Shown: positions 17,827 to 26,694 of the stretch, one piece after another
Position numbering within the stretch: position 1 is the first letter of the stretch
Layout: every line of letters starts with the position of its first letter
Origin: Agaribacterium haliotis
Lineage (GTDB): Bacteria; Pseudomonadota; Gammaproteobacteria; Pseudomonadales; Cellvibrionaceae
Direction of reading: 5' to 3'
DNA length: 64,000 bases
NCBI RefSeq assembly: GCF_002312815.1
Contig: NZ_NKQJ01000006.1
Span: forward strand, 186,001 to 250,000
Notes under the pieces: generated by a model
Seen by the model: the letters and a program-made list of their open reading frames with translations, nothing else
Databases searched by the model: none
Told to the model about the DNA's origin: nothing
Program-made: the position numbers and the translations under genes

Positions 17827-17930
17827 GAGGTTTTGGTGCTTGCTGACGGAACCGTCTGCCGCAGGGATGCGGCTGCCGAGCCTACATGGATGTATTCACG
17901 GCGTGTTCCGGCAGTAAGTGCCAAAGCCTC
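17827..17930 (+). repeat. GGA-loop structured repeat, copy E
   Basis: 104 bp. The 26-bp arms (17827-17852 and 17905-17930) pair with four G-U pairs and one mismatch. The 52-nt core has hairpin 1 GCCGCA-GGGA-TGCGGC and hairpin 2 TACA-TGGA-TGTA, the closest of all copies to the CsrA SELEX consensus. It is antisense to grpE, ends 18 bp from the grpE stop codon, and faces copy D head-on. Confidence 0.85.
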
Positions 17931-17947
17931 AGTGGCACATAGTCGTG

Positions 17948-18514
17948 TTAGCCTGCTTTGCTAACTACAACCATGGCTGGGCGCACGAGGCGGCCGTTTA
18001 AGGTGTAGCCTTTTTGGACAACGTTTAATACCGTATTAGGCTCTGCTTCCGGGCTTTCAATAGCCGAAATCGCCTGGTGCAAATTCGGATCAAACGGCTC
18101 CCCCTCTGGTGCAACCTGATCAATTTTGTGGCCCTGCAGCGCGTCGATAAAGGTCTTCAAGGTCAACTGCACACCCTGGTTGAGCGACTCGGGGTCAGCA
18201 CCTTCCGCGGCGGCAGCCTCGAGTGCTCGCTCGAGATTATCAACCACAGGCAACAGGCTGTTCACCAGCTTCTCCAAACCAAATTTATGCGCTTTCTCGA
18301 CATCCTGTTCGGCACGGCGGCGAATATTTTGTGCTTCAGCAGCGGCGCGCAAGGCATTTTCCTGCGCCGCGGCAAGCTGCTCTTCCAGCTCAAATACTCG
18401 CTTATTTAAGTCGCCCTCTGGCGCTTCGCCGGGCTCTTGCTCGGTCGTTTGCTCTTCAGTGGCAGCCTCTACCGACTCCTCAACGGCGTCGTTTTTCTGA
18501 TCGTCGTCGCTCAT
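17948..18514 (-). CDS. grpE: Nucleotide exchange factor GrpE
   Basis: 188 residues from the ATG at 18514, which has a GGAG site 5 nt before it (an in-frame ATG at 18538 is less likely). It exchanges ADP for ATP on DnaK. It shows an acidic disordered N-terminus rich in Glu, a long coiled-coil region with [20 protein letters not shown], and the C-terminal beta-domain signature [23 protein letters not shown]. First gene of the grpE-dnaK-dnaJ set, driven by a sigma-32-type promoter at 18559-18588. Confidence 0.97.
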   Translation of the reverse strand: MSDDDQKNDAVEESVEAATEEQTTEQEPGEAPEGDLNKRVFELEEQLAAAQENALRAAAEAQNIRRRAEQDVEKAHKFGLEKLVNSLLPVVDNLERALEAAAAEGADPESLNQGVQLTLKTFIDALQGHKIDQVAPEGEPFDPNLHQAISAIESPEAEPNTVLNVVQKGYTLNGRLVRPAMVVVSKAG

Positions 18515-18558
18515 GTTTACTCCAAATGTAGATCGCATAAGAAATAGCTTTGGCGGCT

Positions 18559-18588
18559 ATATGGGGCCGCGGTTGCGCCGCTTCAAGG
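18559..18588 (-). promoter_or_regulatory. Sigma-32-type heat-shock promoter of grpE
   Basis: On the minus strand CCTTGAA (18582-18588) and CCCCATAT (18559-18566) are separated by 15 bp, matching the RpoH consensus CTTGAA-N13-17-CCCCATNT. The expected start of transcription is about 40 nt before the grpE ATG. Confidence 0.85.
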
Positions 18589-18629
18589 GTCAAATAATAC
18601 AAAGCCGACAATTAATTTAGTCGGCGGGC

Positions 18630-18683
18630 TTGGCAATACTGGATAAACTACTGTATAAATACAAGTACTGGTTAAACATACAG
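18630..18683 (+). promoter_or_regulatory. recN promoter with LexA box(es)
   Basis: TTGGCA (18630-18635) and TATAAA (18654-18659), 18 bp apart, form a sigma-70 promoter. CTGGTTAAACATACAG (18668-18683) fits the LexA rule CTG-N10-CAG exactly. A weaker CTG-N10-AGT half-match at 18651-18666 overlaps the -10. Tandem LexA boxes at recN are known from E. coli. Confidence 0.7.
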
Positions 18684-18788
18684 CGGTCAAAGCAAAACTT
18701 GGCCAACGTCCAAACGAAAGCCAGGCAAAAAACCAACCCAAAACCCAAAACAAATAGTTGATGTAGCCCACTTTAGACGGACGCCAAT

Positions 18789-20459
18789 ATGCTCAGCCAC
18801 CTGCAAATCAGCAACTTCACTCTTGTAGAGCAACTCGAGCTCGAGTTGCACAAAGGCTTAAGTGCACTGACCGGTGAAACCGGCGCAGGTAAAAGCATCC
18901 TACTTGACGCTTTGGCCCTGGTTCTGGGGGATAGAGCTGATGCCGACAAAGTGCGCCACGGCGCCGAACGCGCAGATATTCAGGCGAGCTTTAATTTGGC
19001 GGCGCTGCCGTGGGTTAGCAAGTGGTTAAAAGAGCAGGACCTTGGCGAAGGCGACGAGTGTTTGCTGCGACGAGTTGTCACCCAGGAAGGGCGCTCACGC
19101 GCTTTTATCAACGGCCAAAGTGTCACCCTGCAACAGCTTAAATGTCTCGGCGACATGCTGGTTGATATTCACGGCCAACACGAGCACCAAAGCCTGCTAA
19201 AAAACCGGACTCAATTGCGCCTGCTCGACGCCTTTGGCCAGCAGCGCAAATTAGCCAAAGAAGTTAAGCGCGCTTACTTTCACTGGCACTGTTGCAAAGA
19301 AAGGCTTGAGCAACTGCAAAATCAGAGCGACGAAATTAACGCCCGTTTTCAACTGTTGAGTTACCAAGTAGACGAACTTGAGCAACTTGAACTCGGTGAG
19401 CACGAAATAAACGAGCTTGAAAACGAACAAAAACAACTGGCCAATATTGAACACATTCAACACAACTGCCAGCACTTAAACGAGCTGTGCAGCGACGACG
19501 AACAGGGCTTAATATCTCGCCTGCACAGCGGTTTGAAATTATTAAACGAACTTGGCGACACAAAAAGCACAAAACTACAAAATGTTGAGAGCCTACTAGA
19601 GCAGGCATTAATCAATGTTCAAGAAGCCCACAACGACGTAGAGAGAGAACAACAAAACCAAGAGCTCGACCCAAAACGCCTGCAAGAAATTGATCAGCGT
19701 TTGAGCCGTATTTACGATGTCGCCCGCAAGCACCGAGTGATGCCGGAAGAACTCTATGCGCTGCAGCAGCAGCTAAATGGCGAGCTACAACAGCTGCAAA
19801 GTGGCGATAAACAAATAGAAGCGTTAGAAAGCGAGTTGGCCGAGTACCTTCTGCACTACCGCCAACTCGCCGATCAGCTCAGCCAGGTGCGCCAACAAGC
19901 GGCCGAGCAATTACAGCTGGCCGTCAACGGCAAACTTGCGCAGCTGGCGATGGGCCATGCCAATTTTGTTGCCAGCTTGCAAAGCTTGAGCGAACAGCCT
20001 CACAGCGACGGCAACGAGCAGGTGCAATTTTTAATATCAACCAGCCCCGGCCAAGCGCCCAAAGCCCTTGCAAAAATTGCCTCCGGCGGTGAACTCAGTC
20101 GCATTAGCCTCGCGATTCAGGTTGTTACCGCGCAAACCTCAACCATACCGACGCTTATTTTTGATGAAGTTGATGTCGGCATCGGCGGCACCACCGGCGA
20201 TATTGTCGGTGAATTACTGCGCGAGCTCGGCGAACAAGGCCAGGTGCTTTGTGTGACGCATTTAGCCCAGGTCGCAAGCAAAGCCCACCATCACCTACGC
20301 GTTGAAAAAACCATAGAAAAAGACGCCGTTAATTCGAGCTTAAGCCAGCTTGGAGGCGACGAAAAAATTATGGAAATCGCGCGCATGATGGGTGGCGCCA
20401 TCGACTCCGAACAGAGCCTCGCCCACGCGCGCGCAATGCTGGCAAACAACTTACATTAG
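18789..20459 (+). CDS. recN: DNA repair protein RecN
   Basis: 556 residues, the usual length of this SMC-like ATPase that acts in double-strand break repair. It has the Walker A motif GETGAGKSILLDAL, long central coiled coils rich in Gln/Leu/Glu (about 160-360), the ABC signature region KIASGGELSRISLAIQ and Walker B TLIFDEVDVGIGG. It is divergent from grpE and preceded by a promoter overlapped by LexA boxes, so it is SOS-regulated. No partner gene follows; the next gene is convergent. Confidence 0.97.
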   Translation: MLSHLQISNFTLVEQLELELHKGLSALTGETGAGKSILLDALALVLGDRADADKVRHGAERADIQASFNLAALPWVSKWLKEQDLGEGDECLLRRVVTQEGRSRAFINGQSVTLQQLKCLGDMLVDIHGQHEHQSLLKNRTQLRLLDAFGQQRKLAKEVKRAYFHWHCCKERLEQLQNQSDEINARFQLLSYQVDELEQLELGEHEINELENEQKQLANIEHIQHNCQHLNELCSDDEQGLISRLHSGLKLLNELGDTKSTKLQNVESLLEQALINVQEAHNDVEREQQNQELDPKRLQEIDQRLSRIYDVARKHRVMPEELYALQQQLNGELQQLQSGDKQIEALESELAEYLLHYRQLADQLSQVRQQAAEQLQLAVNGKLAQLAMGHANFVASLQSLSEQPHSDGNEQVQFLISTSPGQAPKALAKIASGGELSRISLAIQVVTAQTSTIPTLIFDEVDVGIGGTTGDIVGELLRELGEQGQVLCVTHLAQVASKAHHHLRVEKTIEKDAVNSSLSQLGGDEKIMEIARMMGGAIDSEQSLAHARAMLANNLH

Positions 20460-20502
20460 GGCCCGACACCAGGCAGACAAAAGAAACTCGCGCGGGCCTC
20501 GC

Positions 20503-21360
20503 TTAACGCCCACCACTGACATCAATCAAACTGCCCGTGACATATGAGGCCTGTTCAGACAGCAACCACGCGACCACGTCGGCCACTTCTTCAACCCGGC
20601 CACCTCGCTTCATCGGCACCGACGGGCTAATACGCTTTATGCGATCGGGTTCACCGCTGTCGGCGTGCATGCTTGTATCAATAATGCCCGGCCTAACTGC
20701 ATTCACACGCACACCGAGTTCGGCAACTTCTTTGGCCAGGCCAATTGTCATCGTATCAAGTGCACCTTTGCTGGCCGCATAGTCAATATATTCAAAAGGC
20801 GAGCCGAGGCTAGCTGCCACCGAGCTCACATTTACAATCGCAGCATTGGCGATATTTTTCTGCAACTGCCGGCGGCGCAAATATTCTCTGCAGCACAAGA
20901 ATGTGGCAAACACATTGACATCAAAAATGCGTTTAACGCGCTCGAGGCTCATTTCAACCAGCGGCATTTGTTTAGCTAAAATTCCGGCGTTATTCACCAG
21001 GTGAGTCACCGGGCCCAGTTCGCTTTCACACTGATCAAAAGCTGCGTTTATTTGCTGTTCATCGCTAATATCGGCGGCGATGCAGCTTGTCTCGGCGCCG
21101 AGAAACTCAAGCTCCTGCTGCAGCGCCAAGGCCTTGTCGTGACTTTGCCGATAAACCAGAGCAAGTGCATAACCCTGTTTGGCCAGAACCCGCGCGCAGG
21201 CAGCGCCGATACCACGTGTAGCGCCGGTAATAAAAACAACCTTTTTTACATGCTCTTGCTTATCCGTTTTTTTCTTTGCGCTGTCAGCGGCATCCTTTTG
21301 CTCATCGCGATGCTCACTTGTCGAGCCAGAGGACAAACTCATACCGATATGAATAACCAT
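20503..21360 (-). CDS. Short-chain dehydrogenase/reductase (FabG-like) with charged N-terminal extension
   Basis: 285 residues. The SDR core starts near residue 38: TGATRGIG cofactor motif, NNAG, the catalytic Ser in VNVSSVAAS and the active-site YxxxK in YIDYAASKGAL, with the C-terminal VTGSLIDVSGGR. It resembles FabG or glucose-1-dehydrogenase relatives, so it is an NAD(P)-dependent oxidoreductase of unknown substrate. The first 37 residues are hydrophilic and Lys/Asp-rich (DEQKDAADSAKKKTDKQEH), unusual for the family. A GGGG site 7 nt upstream supports the start at 21360. Confidence 0.88.
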   Translation of the reverse strand: MVIHIGMSLSSGSTSEHRDEQKDAADSAKKKTDKQEHVKKVVFITGATRGIGAACARVLAKQGYALALVYRQSHDKALALQQELEFLGAETSCIAADISDEQQINAAFDQCESELGPVTHLVNNAGILAKQMPLVEMSLERVKRIFDVNVFATFLCCREYLRRRQLQKNIANAAIVNVSSVAASLGSPFEYIDYAASKGALDTMTIGLAKEVAELGVRVNAVRPGIIDTSMHADSGEPDRIKRISPSVPMKRGGRVEEVADVVAWLLSEQASYVTGSLIDVSGGR

Positions 21361-21419
21361 GTAATTTCCCCGTCGAAGCCTGAATGTTTTGCAGCACTAA
21401 GCTGAGCCCATATACACAG

Positions 21420-22490
21420 CTACTCGGGATAAACCTGCAGCCAGTCATGTTTCATATCAACCAGCGTCCAAGCCTTAGTGCGGGCCTGATCCCAGGCTTG
21501 ATCGAGGCGACCGATATTTGAATGTCTATCATAGGCCCATTCGCGCTCACTATCGGTGTGGTGCACGAGCGCCTGAAAACTCAGATACTCGGGGTTAGCA
21601 TCGGTCCACTGCAGCATTTGCAGATCGCCGTCCGAGTTGCCAAAAGCAAACACCGGGCGGCGACCGATAATATGATTAATGGCCACAGGTTTACCCTGTT
21701 TATCGTTGTAGTGTGCCAGTTCAGCGTCGCGAATCAGCACGGGCTCGGCGCCGCTATCATCCCAGTGAGTTTTGAGCGATGAGCCAATCACATACTGCGG
21801 CTCAATGCCGTAAACCTCTTCGGCAAAAGCGCGCATAAACTGCACACCACCACCGGAGACTATGTAAGTTTTAAAGCCATTGGCCCGCAAATAAAAAAGC
21901 AGCTCGAGCATCGGCTGATACACAAGGCTGTCAAAGCGGCGCTTAAACCGCGGGTGCTCGGCACTTTGCAGCCAGCTTTTCACCTCTTGTCGAAATTCAG
22001 TTTCACTCATGCCGGCATGAGTTTGCATCAACAGTTTTATCAGCGCCTGTTCACCCCCAACTTGCAAACTTTGCATATCACCTTCAAGCGCCGCTTTAAA
22101 CGGCTGCTCTTGCAGCCATTTTTCTTTTAGCTCAGGGTCGGCCTCCGCCATCGACTTCACACGTTTTAATACAAAAAACAATTGAAAGTACATCGGCTGC
22201 TCGGACCACAGCGTGCCGTCGTTATCGAATACGGCAATGCGCGCCTTTTTGGGGATGTAGTGCTCGGAGTTAAGATCGGTGACACTTGCGATATAGTTTT
22301 GAATCGCATTTTTTACTTCGCCATCTCGCCAAGAATCTAAGCCAAGCCTAGGCGCAGTGTCACTTTCAGCATGCCCTGCCGAATCTCCTGTCGTCGATAG
22401 CGGTGCATCTGAACACGCAGTAAAAAATCCACAAACAGTCAAAAAAGCCAAGGCCATTAGACGCCTAGGGCAAAACAATCCATTAAACAT
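21420..22490 (-). CDS. HAD-superfamily phosphatase, predicted lipoprotein
   Basis: 356 residues. A signal peptide ends in FFTAC, a lipobox, so the enzyme should be membrane-attached on the periplasmic side. HAD motifs are present: motif I AVFDNDGTLW (nucleophile Asp and DxD), motif II in YIVSGGG, and a late VFAFGNSDGDLQML with the metal-binding aspartates. This resembles exported phosphoserine-phosphatase-like HAD proteins of marine gammaproteobacteria. The substrate is unknown. It stands alone between the SDR and the solute-binding protein genes on the same strand. Confidence 0.8.
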   Translation of the reverse strand: MFNGLFCPRRLMALAFLTVCGFFTACSDAPLSTTGDSAGHAESDTAPRLGLDSWRDGEVKNAIQNYIASVTDLNSEHYIPKKARIAVFDNDGTLWSEQPMYFQLFFVLKRVKSMAEADPELKEKWLQEQPFKAALEGDMQSLQVGGEQALIKLLMQTHAGMSETEFRQEVKSWLQSAEHPRFKRRFDSLVYQPMLELLFYLRANGFKTYIVSGGGVQFMRAFAEEVYGIEPQYVIGSSLKTHWDDSGAEPVLIRDAELAHYNDKQGKPVAINHIIGRRPVFAFGNSDGDLQMLQWTDANPEYLSFQALVHHTDSEREWAYDRHSNIGRLDQAWDQARTKAWTLVDMKHDWLQVYPE

Positions 22491-22623
22491 AAGCAGCCTT
22501 CCCTAAAAACAGCAAAGAGTGTGAGCCGATGCTAACAAACTTAGACCTGCGGCCATAGTAGACAATACAGAAGCTCTGCGCACCGTATAAATAAGGCTCT
22601 GATTTTACGGCAATCAGGGCCGG

Positions 22624-23901
22624 CTATTTATTATTGAAAAACACCTGCTGGCGGAGAGCTTCGAGCTGCTCAGCGGTTTGATCAACATCTAAGTGCACAA
22701 TAAAGCTCACCAAAATAGCGGGAACTTCTTTTGCAAAGGAAAAATTGGTGTCGCGATCGAGATACTGGATACCACCGGGGGAATTTCTAATCGCCATTTG
22801 CATCGTTCTTGTCAAGCGATCACTTGAGGCGGCGGCGTTCCGGTTTGCCGCGGGCCGGGATATAGGCTTGTTAAAAACAGCTTGAAAATCTTTGCCGGCG
22901 ATCCAGCGAAGCACCTGTTTTAATTCGTCGCTCATCTGCACATAACTCGGCACCATAAACACATTAACAGGCGCCACGGTATAAAGCGGTAAATCTGGAT
23001 TTATCTGCGGGAAGGGTGCGATATTAATATCGGCGCGCATCGCACTGTTAATACCCTGAGGCACCCCGTCGATCAAACTCAGTGCCGATTGAGCGTGAAG
23101 CAGACGCGGAAAGCTTTGCCACAAGTTGTAAGACGCGTGGTTTTTATTAAAGCAGCCCTCGTCAAACATTTGTTTCCAGACCCTGAGTACGGTTTTAATT
23201 CGCTCATCGGTATAGGCCACTCTGCCTGCCAGCACCTGGCGATAAAAACCCAAACCGTGAATGCGCAAGTTCAAATAATCAAACCACGCGTGTGTTGACC
23301 AGGCGGTCTGGCTGCCGATAGCAAAAAGATCGACATTCTGCTTGCGCAACTGCCGACAGCTCGCAAGCAGCTGCTGCCAGTTTTGGGGTACGGAGATGCC
23401 AAGCTTTTTTAGGCTCGGCTCGTGATAATACAAAGCCCAATAATAATAAGTGATCGGAATGCCGTAGATACCGCCTTCGACAAACACCGTATCGCGAAGC
23501 GCCAAGGGAAACTCTTTATCCATCGCCGCCGGATACCAAATATCGTCGAGCGCTCGCACCGCACCGGTTTCAACAAATTGATTCAGGCGTTGACCGCCGT
23601 ACCAATAAACGATGTCGGGGCCGACACCGCTTTGCATCCAGTTTTCAACCTTAAGGTTGTAATCATCGATGCCGCGCATCGCCAGCAGTTCAAGATCAAT
23701 ATGTGCGTGGCGGCGCTCATAGGCGGAAACAATATTGCGCAAAGCCGCGCGGTGAGCCCCCCCATCGGCGTAGACGGCGATCTGAATTTTAACTTCAGAG
23801 CTGTGCACAGTGGCAGAAAAGACGCTGACAGCAAGCGTGGCAAACACCAGAGTGCAGCCAACAAACAGTCGCTGTACAGCTCGCCCCCCCTGTTTACTCA
23901 T
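22624..23901 (-). CDS. Extracellular solute-binding protein, family 1 (sugar-type), orphan
   Basis: 425 residues from the ATG at 23901, which has AAGG upstream (a longer reading frame starts at 23946). A signal peptide (LFVGCTLVFATLAVSVFSATVHS) leads into a two-lobed binding protein of the maltose/glycerol-3-phosphate class: VKIQIAVYADGGAHRAALRN, GPDIVYWYGGQRLNQF and GIYGIPITYYYWALYY are typical stretches. The usual ABC permease and ATPase genes are absent, so it may work with a distant transporter or act as a sensor input. Confidence 0.82.
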   Translation of the reverse strand: MSKQGGRAVQRLFVGCTLVFATLAVSVFSATVHSSEVKIQIAVYADGGAHRAALRNIVSAYERRHAHIDLELLAMRGIDDYNLKVENWMQSGVGPDIVYWYGGQRLNQFVETGAVRALDDIWYPAAMDKEFPLALRDTVFVEGGIYGIPITYYYWALYYHEPSLKKLGISVPQNWQQLLASCRQLRKQNVDLFAIGSQTAWSTHAWFDYLNLRIHGLGFYRQVLAGRVAYTDERIKTVLRVWKQMFDEGCFNKNHASYNLWQSFPRLLHAQSALSLIDGVPQGINSAMRADINIAPFPQINPDLPLYTVAPVNVFMVPSYVQMSDELKQVLRWIAGKDFQAVFNKPISRPAANRNAAASSDRLTRTMQMAIRNSPGGIQYLDRDTNFSFAKEVPAILVSFIVHLDVDQTAEQLEALRQQVFFNNK

Positions 23902-24023
23902 TTTGTCGCCTTTAATCCCGGTTAGCTCAACAAGTATAGGCAGCAAAACTCGCTTGAGCTGGCCCTCGGCACCGGCAATAGAGATAATACCTGCTTATCG
24001 CCACCACTGCCCCAGAGAAACCC

Positions 24024-25013
24024 ATGGAAACAACTGCAAGCGCCCCGTTCGACGGCCTCGGTATCGACGAAGTCATCAATGCAGTTGAGAGCCTTGGCTA
24101 CCTTAGCGACCTGCGGGTGTTTCCGTTAAACAGCTATGAAAACCGCGTATATCAGGTGGGCATAGAGGATGAGCAGCCTCTGATCGCCAAGTTTTATCGC
24201 CCCGAGCGCTGGAGCCGCGAGCAAATACTCGAAGAGCACCAGTTCAGCCTTGAACTGGCGCAGGCCGAGATCCCCGTTATTGCGCCGATACAGCGCGACA
24301 ATCAAAGCCTGTTCGAATACCGCGGTTATTGCTTTAGCCTCGCTGAACGCAAAGGCGGCCACGCCCCGGAGCTCGACAATCTCGATACGCTCTACAGCCT
24401 TGGCCAGCAGCTAGGCCGCATCCACGCAGTCGCGTCGGCAAAAGATTTTGAATACCGGCCCGAACTCAGCCTAAAAAACTTTGGCGAAGACAGTGTCGAC
24501 TTCTTGCTGCAAAGCGACATGCTGCCACAGAGCTTGCTGCCCGCTTACAAAGCGGTGGCCGAACAGCTGCTCGCCAAACTGGCCGCTAAGCTTGAGCCGG
24601 CCAACTACCGCCGCCTGCGCCTGCACGGCGACTGCCACCCAGGCAATATTCTCTGTCGCCCCGAATCGCTGTTTATTGTCGATCTCGACGACTGTCGCAG
24701 TGGCCCGGCCATTCAGGACTTGTGGATGCTGATCAGCGGTGATCGCATGCAGCAAAGCAGGCAGATGCAAGAGCTGCTCGAAGGCTACGAGGAGTTTATG
24801 GACTTCGACCGCGCCGAGCTGCGCTTGATTGAGCCTCTGCGCACTTTGCGTTTAATGCACTATGCCGCCTGGCTGGGCAAGCGCTGGCACGACCCGGCCT
24901 TTCCCCAGGCTTTCCCGTGGTTTAACAGCGAGCGCTACTGGGCCGAGCACATCAACGAACTCAAAGAGCAGTTGTATGCCCTCGATGAAGAAAGTTTACA
25001 GCTGCAGCCCTAA
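24024..25013 (+). CDS. srkA: Stress response kinase A (YihE/RdoA-like)
   Basis: 329 residues, matching E. coli SrkA (328). A cytoplasmic Ser/Thr protein kinase of the aminoglycoside-phosphotransferase fold that protects against stress-induced death. The catalytic loop RLHGDCHPGNIL and the metal-binding IVDLDDCRSGPAIQDLWML are intact, and the N-terminal LNSYENRVYQVG fits the family. It is followed by a helicase gene 121 bp later. In E. coli the neighbour is dsbA; that is not the case here. Confidence 0.92.
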   Translation: METTASAPFDGLGIDEVINAVESLGYLSDLRVFPLNSYENRVYQVGIEDEQPLIAKFYRPERWSREQILEEHQFSLELAQAEIPVIAPIQRDNQSLFEYRGYCFSLAERKGGHAPELDNLDTLYSLGQQLGRIHAVASAKDFEYRPELSLKNFGEDSVDFLLQSDMLPQSLLPAYKAVAEQLLAKLAAKLEPANYRRLRLHGDCHPGNILCRPESLFIVDLDDCRSGPAIQDLWMLISGDRMQQSRQMQELLEGYEEFMDFDRAELRLIEPLRTLRLMHYAAWLGKRWHDPAFPQAFPWFNSERYWAEHINELKEQLYALDEESLQLQP

Positions 25014-25134
25014 ACCTGTTTATAACTAAGCGCTCAGCGTTTAAGCTCAAGCAGATAGAACAAATTAGTCGTGGAGCCGAGCCATACATTCGGCTATGCT
25101 GCGCGCCCTTTTCTTCCCGCCAACGAGAGATACT

Positions 25135-26538
25135 GTGAGCACTAGCTTCGAAGACTTAGGCCTGCGCGCTGAATTATTACAAGCCGTCGAGGCTCAGGGT
25201 TATCAAACACCGTCGCCGATTCAGGCCAAGGCTATTCCCGTTGTGCTCGAGGGGCGGGATGTACTCGCCGCAGCGCAGACAGGCACAGGCAAAACTGCAG
25301 GCTTTAGCTTGCCCATCCTGCACCGGCTCAGCCAGGGCGAAAAAGCCAAAAACAATCAGGTTCGCGCTCTGGTTTTGTGCCCAACACGAGAGCTCGCCGC
25401 TCAGGTTGCCGACAATGTAAAAGCGTACAGTGAACACCTGCCTCTGAGCAGCGCCGTGGTTTTTGGCGGTGTCAAAATCAACCCTCAAATGATGCGCTTG
25501 CGTCGCGGTGCCGATATTTTGGTTGCCACACCAGGGCGCTTGCTCGATCTTTACAATCAAAACGCGCTTAAGTTTAAGCAGCTTGAGGTTCTGGTTTTTG
25601 ATGAAGCCGACCGCATGCTCGACATGGGTTTTATTCACGACATTAAAAAGATACTCGCAATTTTACCCAAAGAGCGCCAGAGCCTGCTGTTTTCAGCGAC
25701 CTTCTCCAAAGAAATTCGTGAACTTGCAAAAAATCTTGTCCGCAACCCGGTTGAAATCAGCGTCAGCCCACCGAATGCTGCCGCCAAAACAGTTAAGCAG
25801 TGGCTGGTACCAGTCGATAAAAAACAAAAGGGGCATTTGCTGACGCACCTGATCAAAGAGAATCAGTGGCAGCAGGTACTGGTATTTTGCCGCACCAAGC
25901 ACGGTGCAAATCGCCTGACCCGCCAGTTGCAAGAGCGCGGTATTGAAGCGGCCGCCATTCACGGCAACAAAAGTCAGGGCGCGCGCACCCGCGCGTTAGC
26001 TGAATTTAAAGATTTGAAAATACGCGCCCTGGTTGCCACCGATATCGCTGCGCGCGGCCTAGATATCGATCAACTGCCACAGGTTGTCAACTTTGACCTG
26101 CCCAATGTTGCCGAAGACTATGTACACCGCATCGGCCGCACCGGTCGCGCCGGCGCCGAAGGCCAGGCTGTGTCACTGGTCGCCGCAGACGAGCACAAAC
26201 AACTGCTCGATATCGAACGCTTGATCGGCAAACTGATCGACAGAGAATATGAGCCGGGTTTTGAGCCCAGCCACGAGCTGCCAGAATCAACGGCCAACTT
26301 CAAAGCCAAGAAAATTAAGAAACCCAAAAAAGCCAAAGCCCAACCCCCCGGGCGCTCAAACAGCAGTGCGGCTAGAAATAGCGAAAATAAAGCTGGCGGC
26401 AATAAAACACGAAGCCGGAATAATCAAAACAGAAACGCCGACAACAAAAACGCAAAACCGCCGGCTAAAAGAAGAACAGGCAAGCGCAATACAAGCAATA
26501 CAAATAGCTCCGTAAAGCCGCGCCAAAAACCTTTATAA
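25135..26538 (+). CDS. rhlE: DEAD-box RNA helicase, RhlE-like
   Basis: 467 residues from a GTG at 25135. The protein then begins [18 protein letters not shown] as RhlE proteins do, whereas the upstream ATG at 25096 adds an unrelated leader. All helicase motifs are visible: Q motif, [18 protein letters not shown] in [23 protein letters not shown] and [10 protein letters not shown]. The tail of about 90 residues is basic and Asn/Lys/Arg-rich, as expected for an RNA-binding extension. It acts in RNA remodelling or ribosome assembly. Confidence 0.92.
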   Translation: MSTSFEDLGLRAELLQAVEAQGYQTPSPIQAKAIPVVLEGRDVLAAAQTGTGKTAGFSLPILHRLSQGEKAKNNQVRALVLCPTRELAAQVADNVKAYSEHLPLSSAVVFGGVKINPQMMRLRRGADILVATPGRLLDLYNQNALKFKQLEVLVFDEADRMLDMGFIHDIKKILAILPKERQSLLFSATFSKEIRELAKNLVRNPVEISVSPPNAAAKTVKQWLVPVDKKQKGHLLTHLIKENQWQQVLVFCRTKHGANRLTRQLQERGIEAAAIHGNKSQGARTRALAEFKDLKIRALVATDIAARGLDIDQLPQVVNFDLPNVAEDYVHRIGRTGRAGAEGQAVSLVAADEHKQLLDIERLIGKLIDREYEPGFEPSHELPESTANFKAKKIKKPKKAKAQPPGRSNSSAARNSENKAGGNKTRSRNNQNRNADNKNAKPPAKRRTGKRNTSNTNSSVKPRQKPL

Positions 26539-26604
26539 GTACTCGCTGCTAAGCGCTAGTAGGTATTTAATACCAGGTATCGAGCGCTGAGATACTGGCT
26601 GCGC

Positions 26605-26659
26605 GAGCGCATCATCGTTAGCTGTCTGCCTCTGGCAAGCAGCTAACGATGATGCGCTC
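26605..26659. other. Perfect 20-bp hairpin between convergent genes
   Basis: The arms 26605-26624 and 26640-26659 are perfectly complementary over 20 bp, and the 15-nt interior folds further (TGCC-TCT-GGCA). It lies 67 bp after the helicase and 66 bp before the end of the convergent lipoprotein gene. There is no T-run on either side, so if it ends transcription it is not a classic intrinsic terminator. Confidence 0.7.
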
Positions 26660-26694
26660 AGCACCTTGTACAAACACACGCAGGCTAACTTAGC

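Noticed and set aside
13761-17930. Reading the structured repeats as integron attC sites
   Set aside because: No RYYYAAC/GTTRRRY core sites at the ends, no integrase, and the copies lie inside a conserved housekeeping operon.
18583-18771. 62-codon hydrophobic open frame on the minus strand
   Set aside because: Starts at GTG without a ribosome-binding site and covers the grpE heat-shock promoter and the recN LexA region.
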